A stretch of DNA of 8,757 nt from an uncultured Eubacteriaceae bacterium (lineage in GTDB: Bacteria; Bacillota; Clostridia; Lachnospirales; CAG-274): the NCBI GenBank assembly GCA_947565475.1, contig CANOGI010000078.1, positions 1 to 8,757 of the forward strand. Direction: 5' to 3'. The notes under the pieces were generated by a model, which saw only the letters and a program-made list of their open reading frames with translations, searched no databases and was not told the origin of the DNA. Positions 1 to 5,138 of the stretch are shown here, piece after piece. Each line of letters starts with the position of its first letter. Within the stretch, counting starts at the first letter, position 1. Position numbers and translations under genes: made by a program.

Positions 1-307
1 GGCTGATGGTCTCGCGAAAAGCTCAAGAAACACTTATCTCAGTGATGAGGAAAGAAACGCCGCTGTTGTTTTGTCACGTTCTTTGAAAATTGGGAAAGAG
101 CTTATTAACAATGGAGAGAAGAGCGCTGAGAAAGTTATATTTGCCATTAAAAATGAGATAAACAAGGAAGAGTTGGCAAAAATTGATTATGTTGAAATTG
201 TAGATATGAACAGATTGCAAAGCGTTGATAATATAGACGACCCTATTCTTGTCGCTATCGCTGTATATATAGGAAAAACAAGGCTTATTGATAATTTTAT
301 TATATGA
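1..307 (+). CDS. panC: Pantothenate synthetase (pantoate--beta-alanine ligase), C-terminal part
   Basis: Only the last 101 codons are present; the reading frame is open to the left edge and ends with TGA at 305-307. The visible part begins ADGLAKSSRNTYLS. This matches the conserved DGLAxSSRN block of PanC, which holds the signature-loop residues that contact ATP, followed by the small C-terminal domain. PanC joins pantoate to beta-alanine using ATP through a pantoyl-adenylate, in the cytoplasm, as the last step of pantothenate synthesis. panD, which makes beta-alanine, follows after 42 bases in the same direction, so the two are probably one operon, with panB likely upstream outside the window. 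The residue before SSRN is Lys, where many homologues have Met or Leu. The identification is firm from the motif and the neighbour; the start and N-terminal catalytic domain cannot be seen. Confidence 0.93.
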   Translation, partial: ADGLAKSSRNTYLSDEERNAAVVLSRSLKIGKELINNGEKSAEKVIFAIKNEINKEELAKIDYVEIVDMNRLQSVDNIDDPILVAIAVYIGKTRLIDNFII

Positions 308-349
308 AGTGAATTAAGCTTTTTATAGTTATTTGTCGGAGGTGATTTT

Positions 350-733
350 ATGACGCTTAATATGCTTAAAGGAAAAATTCACAGGGTTAAAGTTACACAA
401 GCAGAGCTTGATTATGTCGGAAGCATAACCGTTGATGCGGATTTGCTTGACGCCGCGGGAATTCTTGAATATGAGCAGGTTCATATCGTTGATATAAATA
501 ACGGTCAGAGGTTTGAGACTTATACTATTAAAGGAGAGAGAGGCTCAGGCATAATATGTCTTAATGGCGCGGCGGCAAGACTTGTTCAGAAAGGCGACCT
601 TATTATTATTATGAGTTATGCCCAGATGGCGCCAGGGGAGGCCAAAGATCATAAGCCTAAGGTTGTTTTTGCCGATGATGATAATAAAATTTTGAAAGTC
701 AGCTGTTATGAGCAGCATGGAAAACTTGTGTAA
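350..733 (+). CDS. panD: Aspartate 1-decarboxylase (pyruvoyl-dependent)
   Basis: This 127-residue protein has the usual PanD length. PanD converts L-aspartate to beta-alanine and CO2 for pantothenate synthesis. It is made as a proenzyme that cleaves itself at a Gly-Ser bond, giving a pyruvoyl cofactor at the new N-terminus of the alpha chain. The cleavage site YVGS is visible with Gly24-Ser25. Arg54, Thr57 and Tyr58 (QRFETY) and Asn72 (LNGAAA) fall at the same numbers as in the E. coli enzyme. The start at 350 is supported by GGAGGTGA at 338-345 and by that numbering; a second in-frame ATG at 362 (MLKGK) is less likely. It lies 42 bases after panC and is followed by a strong terminator, so it ends the pan operon. 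The final 25 residues are less conserved, as is normal for the family. Confidence 0.97.
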   Translation: MTLNMLKGKIHRVKVTQAELDYVGSITVDADLLDAAGILEYEQVHIVDINNGQRFETYTIKGERGSGIICLNGAAARLVQKGDLIIIMSYAQMAPGEAKDHKPKVVFADDDNKILKVSCYEQHGKLV

Positions 734-747
734 ATTTATTGTAATAT

Positions 748-786
748 AAATAAGTCTCCGAATATAAATAATATGGAGACTTATTT
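748..786 (+). terminator. Rho-independent terminator of the pan operon
   Basis: A perfect 12-bp stem (AAATAAGTCTCC at 748-759 with GGAGACTTATTT at 775-786) encloses a 15-base AT-rich loop and runs into a T-run (TTATTTTTTG). It starts 14 bases after the panD stop codon. Read on the other strand it is followed by a weaker T-rich stretch, so it may also act on transcripts arriving from the lipoprotein gene. Confidence 0.88.
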
Positions 787-807
787 TTTGTGTTTGGAGG
801 TATTGAA

Positions 808-915
808 ATTAAAATTTACACCAAAGCTTACACAGCTTATAAACAGGCTGCTAAAAGAGTAATCTCTTATTTTAAAGTACAAGCTAACAAAGCGGCAGAT
901 AAAAAAGCTTGCTGA
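808..915 (+). pseudogene. Possible small gene or remnant with an SD but an ATT start
   Basis: A GGAGG at 796-800 sits seven bases before ATT at 808. From there a frame of 35 codons runs to TGA at 913-915, encoding a Lys/Ala/Tyr-rich basic peptide (IKIYTKAYTAYKQAAKRV, then ISYFKVQANKAADKKAC). The frame is open back to 772, but the only other usual start codon in it is GTG at 790, which lies in the T-tail of the preceding terminator and has no SD. A TTG at 803, in another frame, would give 19 residues but sits only two bases from the SD. The peptide looks protein-like, but I recognise no family. It could be a gene that lost its ATG, a true ATT-start gene, or chance. No promoter is evident between the terminator and the SD. 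Confidence 0.25.
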
Positions 916-927
916 TTCAGACAGGTT

Positions 928-1365
928 TTAAGGCTGATAAAATCCATTTTCAGAGTCATATTTGCCACTATCGTATCCTTTTTTTAACCCTTTATAAAAT
1001 TCATAAGAATCCTGATCGTTTTCTTTCAGATAATCTTCAAATGATTGATTTGAGTTAGAAGAGGAATTTTTTTTGGAGGAACTTTTAGATTTGCTTGAGC
1101 CGCTTGATTTACGGGAACTTTTAGATTTGCTTGAGCCGCTTGATTTACTTGGACTGTTTGAATCATTTGAGCCGCTTGATTTACTTGGACTGCTTGAATT
1201 ATTTGAGCCGCTTGATTTACTTGGACTGTTTGAATTATTTGAGCCGCTTGATTTACTTGGACTGTTTAAATTATTGTATGTATTGTCTTCTGTTTTTGTT
1301 TCTGAACACGCAGATAAACAACATATATATATTATAGAAAGTATAACAGCTATTGTTTTTTTCAT
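928..1365 (-). CDS. Small Ser-rich repeat lipoprotein, function unknown
   Basis: I do not recognise a family. The 145-residue product starts with a lipoprotein signal peptide: MKK, a hydrophobic stretch (residues 4-17) and the lipobox LSAC, so Cys20 should be lipidated and the protein anchored on the outer face of the membrane. Residues about 34-98 are a low-complexity Ser/Lys/Asn/Gly tract built on a 12-residue unit (SPSKSSGSNNSN), likely a flexible spacer. Residues about 107-145 (starting QSFEDYLKENDQDS) are acidic and aromatic, and look like a short folded or binding segment. I prefer the start at 1365. The SD AAAGGA at 1382-1377 is 11 bases upstream of it, whereas the ATG at 1377, four codons further upstream, overlaps the SD. 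The gene is monocistronic with its own consensus promoter. The repeat could vary in copy number between strains. Confidence 0.8.
   Translation of the reverse strand: MKKTIAVILSIIYICCLSACSETKTEDNTYNNLNSPSKSSGSNNSNSPSKSSGSNNSSSPSKSSGSNDSNSPSKSSGSSKSKSSRKSSGSSKSKSSSKKNSSSNSNQSFEDYLKENDQDSYEFYKGLKKGYDSGKYDSENGFYQP
1097..1276 (-). repeat. 36-bp in-frame tandem repeat, five units
   Basis: The plus-strand word GAGCCGCTTGATTTA, or a one-base variant of it, starts at 1097, 1133, 1169, 1205 and 1241, an exact period of 36 bases. The two or three central units are nearly identical, and the outer ones diverge. A further degenerate half unit lies at about 1079-1096. Each unit encodes 12 residues of the lipoprotein, so gain or loss of a unit keeps the reading frame. 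Confidence 0.9.
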
Positions 1366-1420
1366 AATAAGATACATCCTTTCAATAAGAAATTTTAAAC
1401 GTAAATATTTAACTATTTAT

Positions 1421-1449
1421 AGTATAGATTAGAAATATAAATTAGTCAA
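1421..1449 (-). promoter_or_regulatory. Sigma-A promoter of the lipoprotein gene
   Basis: On the minus strand, TTGACT (1449-1444) and TATACT (1426-1421) are separated by exactly 17 bases. Each box differs from consensus at one base. Transcription would begin near 1414, giving a leader of about 50 bases before the ATG at 1365. Confidence 0.8.
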
Positions 1450-1691
1450 GTTTCATAGTAATACAATTTTATATAGATTTGCTTATAAAATATTTTTTTT
1501 ATGTATAAATTGCCGTAATAATGTAGTTTCGAAAGAAGTCTATTAAAGGAAGTTGAGGCAATTATTAAAAATGTTATTTAATATTAATTTTAAATTGTAA
1601 AATATTGTATTGTTTGGCAGATTTATAGGCTATTATTTTATATTTTAAGTTGTTTTGGAAAAATCTTTTTTGGAAAATATTATTAATTTTA

Positions 1692-1720
1692 TTGACATAA
1701 AGCAAATTTTATGTTAGTTT
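1692..1720 (+). promoter_or_regulatory. Probable promoter of the cold-shock gene
   Basis: A perfect TTGACA (1692-1697) lies 17 bases before TAGTTT (1715-1720). That -10 box is weak, but it is preceded by TGT, an extended -10 motif that can compensate. Transcription would start near 1727, leaving a leader of about 40 bases. This is much shorter than the long thermosensing leader of E. coli cspA. Confidence 0.65.
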
Positions 1721-1766
1721 AGAAGAGTAACTTTTATTTTTTTTATTTTTTAGGAGGATTTTTTTC

Positions 1767-1967
1767 ATGAAAAAAGGTACAGTAAAATGGTTTAACGCGG
1801 AAAAAGGTTTTGGATTTATTTCTGTTGAGGGTGAGGATGATGTATTTGTACATTTCTCAGCTATTAACTCAGAAGGATACAAAACTCTTGAGGAAGGACA
1901 ACAGGTAGAGTTTGAGGTTGTTCAAGGAGCTAAAGGTCCTCAGGCCGCTAATGTATCTCGCTTATAA
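1767..1967 (+). CDS. csp: Cold-shock protein, CspA family
   Basis: This is a 66-residue single cold-shock domain, the normal family length. It is a small five-stranded beta-barrel that binds single-stranded RNA and DNA, and in this family acts as an RNA chaperone keeping mRNA unfolded in the cytoplasm. The sequence shows the start MKKGTVKWFNAEKGFGFI with RNP1 (KGFGFI, residues 13-18), RNP2 (VFVHF, residues 26-30) and the nucleic-acid-stacking aromatics Trp8, Phe15, Phe17, Phe27, His29 and Phe30. The ending PQAANVSRL is also typical. An SD AGGAGGA at 1752-1758 stands nine bases before the ATG. The gene is monocistronic, with its own promoter and terminator. Which paralogue it is (cspA to cspD) cannot be told from one copy, and cold induction cannot be inferred from sequence. 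Confidence 0.97.
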   Translation: MKKGTVKWFNAEKGFGFISVEGEDDVFVHFSAINSEGYKTLEEGQQVEFEVVQGAKGPQAANVSRL

Positions 1968-2031
1968 TCTATCGAATCTATAATTTAATGCGAAGCATTT
2001 TTTATATATAAAATCGGTTATAGAGCAAAAT

Positions 2032-2068
2032 AAAAAAGGTATTTGTCTGTATGGCAAATGCCTTTTTT
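2032..2068. terminator. Bidirectional terminator between csp and lepB
   Basis: A 14-bp stem pairs 2032-2045 with 2055-2068 (AAAAAAGG..ATTTG and CAAAT..CCTTTTTT, one G-T wobble) around a nine-base loop. The A-run on one side and T-run on the other allow it to end both the csp transcript and the convergent lepB transcript. A smaller hairpin, AATGC-GAA-GCATT followed by T's (1987-2004), lies just before it and may act as a first stop for csp. Confidence 0.85.
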
Positions 2069-2152
2069 ATTTACACTGAGAACGGAGATTAAACTTATAA
2101 GATTTAATTTTATGGGTGTTACGCTTAAAATTATTATATTTTAGAAAGTATT

Positions 2153-2665
2153 TCAGGGAACAAATTCCATATCGCCGAAAGGATACCATCTGAATATCAC
2201 TTCAGCCTCAATATCCGATTTTTTTATCGCCCCAAAAAAGCGACTGTCGGTGCTTTTATCACGGTTGTCACCGAGCACGTAATACTCATCGTCATTTAAA
2301 GTTAAATCAACGTTTCCATCTGTTGAAAGGGGGTTTTTAATATATGGCTCGATTAACGCCAAATCATTTATATAAACTTGCTTATCTTTTATAACTATAT
2401 GATCTCCAGGTTTTCCGATTACTCGTTTAACTATTATTTCCTCATTTCCTTTATAATTGATTTTACACAGAATTATATCGTTATAGTCAATGAGATTTAA
2501 GTACGCGCAGAGCCTTGAGACAAAAACACGGTCGCCCGTCTCAAAACTGTTTTCCATTGACGAACCCTCTATTAAAAAGGGCCACGCTAAAAAATAAAGT
2601 ATTACCGCTATTATTATCGCCTCTACAAGCGCGGACAGCCATTCTCTTAATTTTGATTTTTCCAT
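2153..2665 (-). CDS. lepB: Type I signal peptidase
   Basis: LepB is a membrane-anchored serine protease that removes signal peptides from exported proteins on the outer face of the membrane. At 170 residues it has the compact size of the Gram-positive SipS type. A single N-terminal membrane segment (about residues 12-30) is followed by box B with catalytic Ser36 (EGSSME), box D with the general base Lys80 (VKRVIGKPGD) and box E (GDNRDKSTDSRFFG, residues 132-145). Both dyad residues are present, so it should be active. One deviation is that the usual Pro-Thr after Ser-Met-x is Asn39-Ser40. The start has an AAGGAG at 2683-2678, which overlaps the stop codon region of the PEGA gene upstream. The two are nine bases apart and surely cotranscribed. 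Lipoproteins would instead be cut by signal peptidase II. Confidence 0.96.
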   Translation of the reverse strand: MEKSKLREWLSALVEAIIIAVILYFLAWPFLIEGSSMENSFETGDRVFVSRLCAYLNLIDYNDIILCKINYKGNEEIIVKRVIGKPGDHIVIKDKQVYINDLALIEPYIKNPLSTDGNVDLTLNDDEYYVLGDNRDKSTDSRFFGAIKKSDIEAEVIFRWYPFGDMEFVP

Positions 2666-2674
2666 TTGAAATTT

Positions 2675-4105
2675 TTACTCCTTCTGCAACTCAACATTAT
2701 ATGTCGCTCCCTGTTCGGATATATATATCGAATCTATAGTTATGTCTTTATAGCCATCTTTTTTTAGAGTAATTGAGTGCTGTCCCTGCACAAGGTCACA
2801 GGAATAAGGAGTCATTCCGACGGACGCCCCGTTTATCATAAGATTAGCGCCAGATGGATTTGAGTTTACTGTAAGCGTACCCATTTTTACTTCTTTTGTA
2901 AGATTCGGTTTTATTATTTCCTCAGGAGAATCGACGGTAAAACGACTTGTATAGGTTATATAGCCATATTTTACTATTTCTATTGTATATGATCCGTATT
3001 CCAACTCAAGAGGCTCTCTTGAGAGCTCAAGGTTTCCATTTATATATAGAGCGTAGTCGTCAACGTTTGGCCTTATTGTAACTTTTCCAGATTTTATAGG
3101 AACCTCATTAAGGTCTAAACTTACTTTCTCATTTATGGCAAGTGTTATTTCTTTTGTAAAGGATTCTATATTAGTTCCCTTTACAACTACTTTATGAATT
3201 CCCTCATTTAATTTTACGGTATCTATATCGTTCAGCTTTTTATATATATTCGTGTCTATCTCTATTATTCCGTTTTTTATTTTATTGTTTTTTATAACAG
3301 TTATTTCCCCATGGCCTTTGTCAAGAGTTACAGCCCAGACCATGTCTTCGTATCCCGATATTGTGATTGTGTCTATGGAAGGGTCTATAAACTCAGGGTC
3401 AAAATCCTCGTTTTTATATATAAATTTTGTCATTTCAGAGTAATTATATGTTTTCATACCATTTGAGATTGTCTTATTTATTTTATCAAGTTTAAATCCA
3501 TTCTTTAGAGTTTCGCTGAAAGCTTTGTCGGACTTGTTTACGGAAATTAAAACATTTTCTTTATCATAAACGAAGTCCACAATGTCTCCTTCCCTAAGTT
3601 CGTCAAAAAGTATGCCTTTTCCGTATTTGTCAAAAATTTGAGTGCCTCCTGTTACTGTATAGTCGGCGTTTTCCTCAAAAGATATATTATATATGGTTAG
3701 GGTTTTAAATGAATCACTTTTTGTGCGTATTACACCTAAGTATTCGTTTCCGGAAATGGAAACACCGCTTTTTTCTTCCCCGCTGTAGGCTTCGTAATCT
3801 TTTGTGGTGGGCTCAGAATAAAAATCGGTGCTTTTTTTAACGCCGCTTTCACCGCCTAAAATATTTTTCATTAAAATCAAAAGAATTATAAAAGCGAGTA
3901 CGCCGCTTATTATGGCTATAGCCATATATACAGGGTATTTTGATTTTTGAGGGGGAAGCTTTTTAGGTGTTTTTTTCACAGGCTTTTTTTTAATACCGAA
4001 ATCCTCGAAAGACTCAAAATCATCGGAATTTTTCAAAGATTTTCCCGGTGTGTAGAAAACGCCCTCTTCCTCGTAATTTATTTTATTTTTTTTATTATTA
4101 CTCAT
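2675..4105 (-). CDS. Membrane-anchored PEGA-domain protein
   Basis: This 476-residue protein of unknown function has a charged Lys-rich cytoplasmic N-terminus (residues 1-57), one membrane segment (about 59-79) and a long extracytoplasmic part. Residues about 115-260 have many short beta-like strands but no family I know. The C-terminal third carries PEGA-type beta-sandwich repeats: a clear one at 408-475 (MGTLTVNSNPSGANLMING, then VGMTPY, then GQHSITLKKDGY), a good one at 340-395 (GKVTIRPN, LYINGN, YGSYTIEIVKYGY), and probably a degenerate one at 265-332. PEGA domains occur in surface and cell-envelope proteins and are thought to mediate binding; no enzyme activity is expected. The start has GAGG nine bases upstream. 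It is the first gene of a two-gene unit with lepB, which suggests a link to protein export or the cell surface, but that is inference. Confidence 0.88.
   Translation of the reverse strand: MSNNKKNKINYEEEGVFYTPGKSLKNSDDFESFEDFGIKKKPVKKTPKKLPPQKSKYPVYMAIAIISGVLAFIILLILMKNILGGESGVKKSTDFYSEPTTKDYEAYSGEEKSGVSISGNEYLGVIRTKSDSFKTLTIYNISFEENADYTVTGGTQIFDKYGKGILFDELREGDIVDFVYDKENVLISVNKSDKAFSETLKNGFKLDKINKTISNGMKTYNYSEMTKFIYKNEDFDPEFIDPSIDTITISGYEDMVWAVTLDKGHGEITVIKNNKIKNGIIEIDTNIYKKLNDIDTVKLNEGIHKVVVKGTNIESFTKEITLAINEKVSLDLNEVPIKSGKVTIRPNVDDYALYINGNLELSREPLELEYGSYTIEIVKYGYITYTSRFTVDSPEEIIKPNLTKEVKMGTLTVNSNPSGANLMINGASVGMTPYSCDLVQGQHSITLKKDGYKDITIDSIYISEQGATYNVELQKE
2678..2683 (-). promoter_or_regulatory. 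Ribosome binding site of lepB, abutting the upstream stop codon
   Basis: AAGGAG (2683-2678, minus strand) is directly followed by the TAA stop (2677-2675) of the PEGA gene, and lepB starts 12 bases after the SD. Ribosomes finishing the first gene therefore end on the SD of the second, which favours coupled translation. Confidence 0.7.
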
Positions 4106-4654
4106 ATTATTAAACCTCTTTGAAAGTAAGTTATTTTATGTTTGTTATTTTTTGGAAAATATATTTTGTCATACTTATAATAAAACGAGCTTATATTTGA
4201 AAGTGTATGGAATTTTTTTAAATTTTACTCCTAAGTTTAATAAAAACTTTAAAAAATTAATTATGAGAATTTTTATAATGATTCTATTGACTGTTTTAAA
4301 ACTAAAATATACATAAAAAATTATAAAAAGCAAAGCAAACTTGAATCATATTTGTTTTATTTTTCATAATTTTTTGGATACTTTTGCTTTATAAGAAGCG
4401 GGAACCTTTTTTTACGGTTAAAAAAATACGCGGAATTTTAAGATGGCCCCTAAATAAATCAATAAAATTTCCGGAGGCGAATTTTAGAAAGACATATGAA
4501 ACTTAAATTGTATTTCTTTAAATATATTTTATACATAACGAGTAAAAAAAACAAGTATTTTTGAAAGATTTTAAAAAATGTTGTAAAAATTTTTGATAAT
4601 ATCTTGACAAAAAATTAATAGTGCTATAACCTTTTAAGTGGCAGAGTTTTTTTA
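4106..4654. other. AT-rich divergent intergenic region, left half
   Basis: No gene is supported here. The composition is extremely AT-rich with many homopolymer runs. A weak minus-strand promoter candidate for the PEGA gene is TTTCAA (4202-4197) and TATAAG (4179-4174) with a 17-base spacer. An imperfect inverted repeat, TTATAAAAAGCAAAG (4321-4335) against CTTTTGCTTTATAA (4381-4394), could form a hairpin. A GGAGGCGA at 4473-4480 has no start codon at the right distance; the nearest ATG (4495) opens only 22 codons. Confidence 0.5.
4604..4630 (+). promoter_or_regulatory. Candidate promoter of nfnAB
   Basis: A perfect TTGACA (4604-4609) precedes TATAAC (4625-4630). The spacer is only 15 bases, shorter than the ideal 17, so strength is uncertain. 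It lies just left of the repeat element, about 510 bases before nfnA, and I see no better promoter nearer to the gene. If used, the whole element would be in the nfnAB leader. Confidence 0.45.
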
Positions 4655-4776
4655 GGAAACGCTGATTGAAAGTTAGGAAGCCCTAATTAATTCGCTGAAA
4701 TGATTTTTATACGGGCGGTAATATTAGCCATCGCTTCAATATTGGTTACAGTTTATAATGACTTCTTTATTTCTAA

Positions 4777-4806
4777 GTTTGTTGCTTATAAAGAGTTTTA
4801 ACAAAC
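4777..4806 (+). repeat. Inverted repeat inside the element
   Basis: GTTTGTT (4777-4783) and AACAAAC (4800-4806) pair perfectly around a 16-base loop. Alone it would be unremarkable; it counts as one of several stems in the element. Confidence 0.5.
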
Positions 4807-4907
4807 CAGCGTGAATTTTAACCGACAGAGGAAATCCCCTGCTTTTTAAGCGAGGGTGCATACTCTTGTATTTAGGGAGAGTGCAAGCCAGGTTGCAAGG
4901 GCGAGCA

Positions 4908-4924
4908 GCAAAACGAAGTTTTGC
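4908..4924 (+). repeat. Tight hairpin with a GAA loop inside the element
   Basis: GCAAAAC (4908-4914) pairs perfectly with GTTTTGC (4918-4924) around the triloop GAA, a stable C-GAA-G closing. It sits in the most GC-rich part of the element, between GCGAGCA and GACCAGCC. Confidence 0.65.
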
Positions 4925-4967
4925 GACCAGCCTCACTTTGAATACAAAGGCGAATACTTTCACCGTT

Positions 4968-5006
4968 GGTTACTTGAATTTTTGTTATACAAAAATTCGA
5001 GTAACC
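4968..5006 (+). repeat. 18-bp hairpin inside the element
   Basis: The arms 4968-4985 (starting GGTTACTTGAA) and 4989-5006 (ending TTCGAGTAACC) pair over 18 positions with a single G-T wobble around a three-base loop TAT. No T-run follows, so it is not a simple terminator. It is the strongest stem in the window. Confidence 0.8.
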
Positions 5007-5138
5007 TTGACTAAAAATCATAAAAGACTGATTAATCAGTGTTTTCTTTGGAAAATAACTTTTTGATTTTGAATTAATCGGCGGTTTCCTTTACATAAAA
5101 AAGAGCTACCGCATATTTTTTATAAGGGAGGTACATAT

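Larger units (their letters stand above)
1378..1766. other. AT-rich divergent intergenic region
   Basis: This stretch separates the minus-strand lipoprotein gene from the plus-strand cold-shock gene and holds the promoter of each. Between the two promoters (about 1450-1690) I see no gene. There is a short inverted repeat (AATTGCC at 1508-1514, GGCAATT at 1557-1563) and a pair of GGAAAA words at 1655-1677, neither with a known role. Confidence 0.6.
4655..5089. mobile_element. Putative MITE-like non-coding element with inverted ends
   Basis: The ends are imperfect inverted repeats: GGAAACGCTGATT at 4655-4667 and AATCGGCGGTTTCC at 5076-5089 (one gap and one change). The same four bases, TTTA, flank it at 4651-4654 and 5090-5093, as a target duplication would. 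Further inside, ATGATTTTTA (4700-4709) is exactly complementary to TAAAAATCAT (5012-5021), and a second copy of the end motif in the right arm (AATCAGTGTTTTCT, 5034-5047) matches the left end at 12 of 14 positions. The 14-bp palindrome ACTGATTAATCAGT lies at 5027-5040. The interior is richer in GC than its surroundings and holds several hairpins but no credible gene. It may be a non-autonomous transposon relic mobilised in trans, or a structured RNA; a four-base duplication alone is weak in AT-rich DNA. Confidence 0.55.

Noticed and set aside
855..868. AAGAG-TAAT-CTCTT as terminator of the lipoprotein gene
   Set aside because: Only a five-base stem and no proper T-run in the needed direction.
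1073..1432. Plus-strand frame of 119 codons with repeated Leu-Glu-Pro-Leu-Asp-Leu units
   Set aside because: It is the antisense shadow of the 36-bp repeat in the lipoprotein gene, has no SD, and the opposite strand has a promoter, SD and signal peptide.
4495..4563. 22-codon frame after GGAGGCGA
   Set aside because: The SD is about 14 bases too distant from the ATG for normal use, and the frame is short and of AT-driven composition.
4736..4963. Minus-strand frame of 75 codons within the intergenic element
   Set aside because: No SD, no recognisable domain, and it runs through the hairpin arms of the element.
4968..5006. 18-bp hairpin read as a transcription attenuator for nfnA
   Set aside because: No T-run follows on either strand, so intrinsic termination is unlikely.
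4866..5066. Plus-strand frame of 66 codons within the element
   Set aside because: It crosses the 18-bp hairpin and the right inverted end and has no supporting SD or family.
5090..5119. TTTACA and TATTTT as a promoter immediately before nfnA
   Set aside because: Transcription would start within the SD itself, leaving no usable leader.
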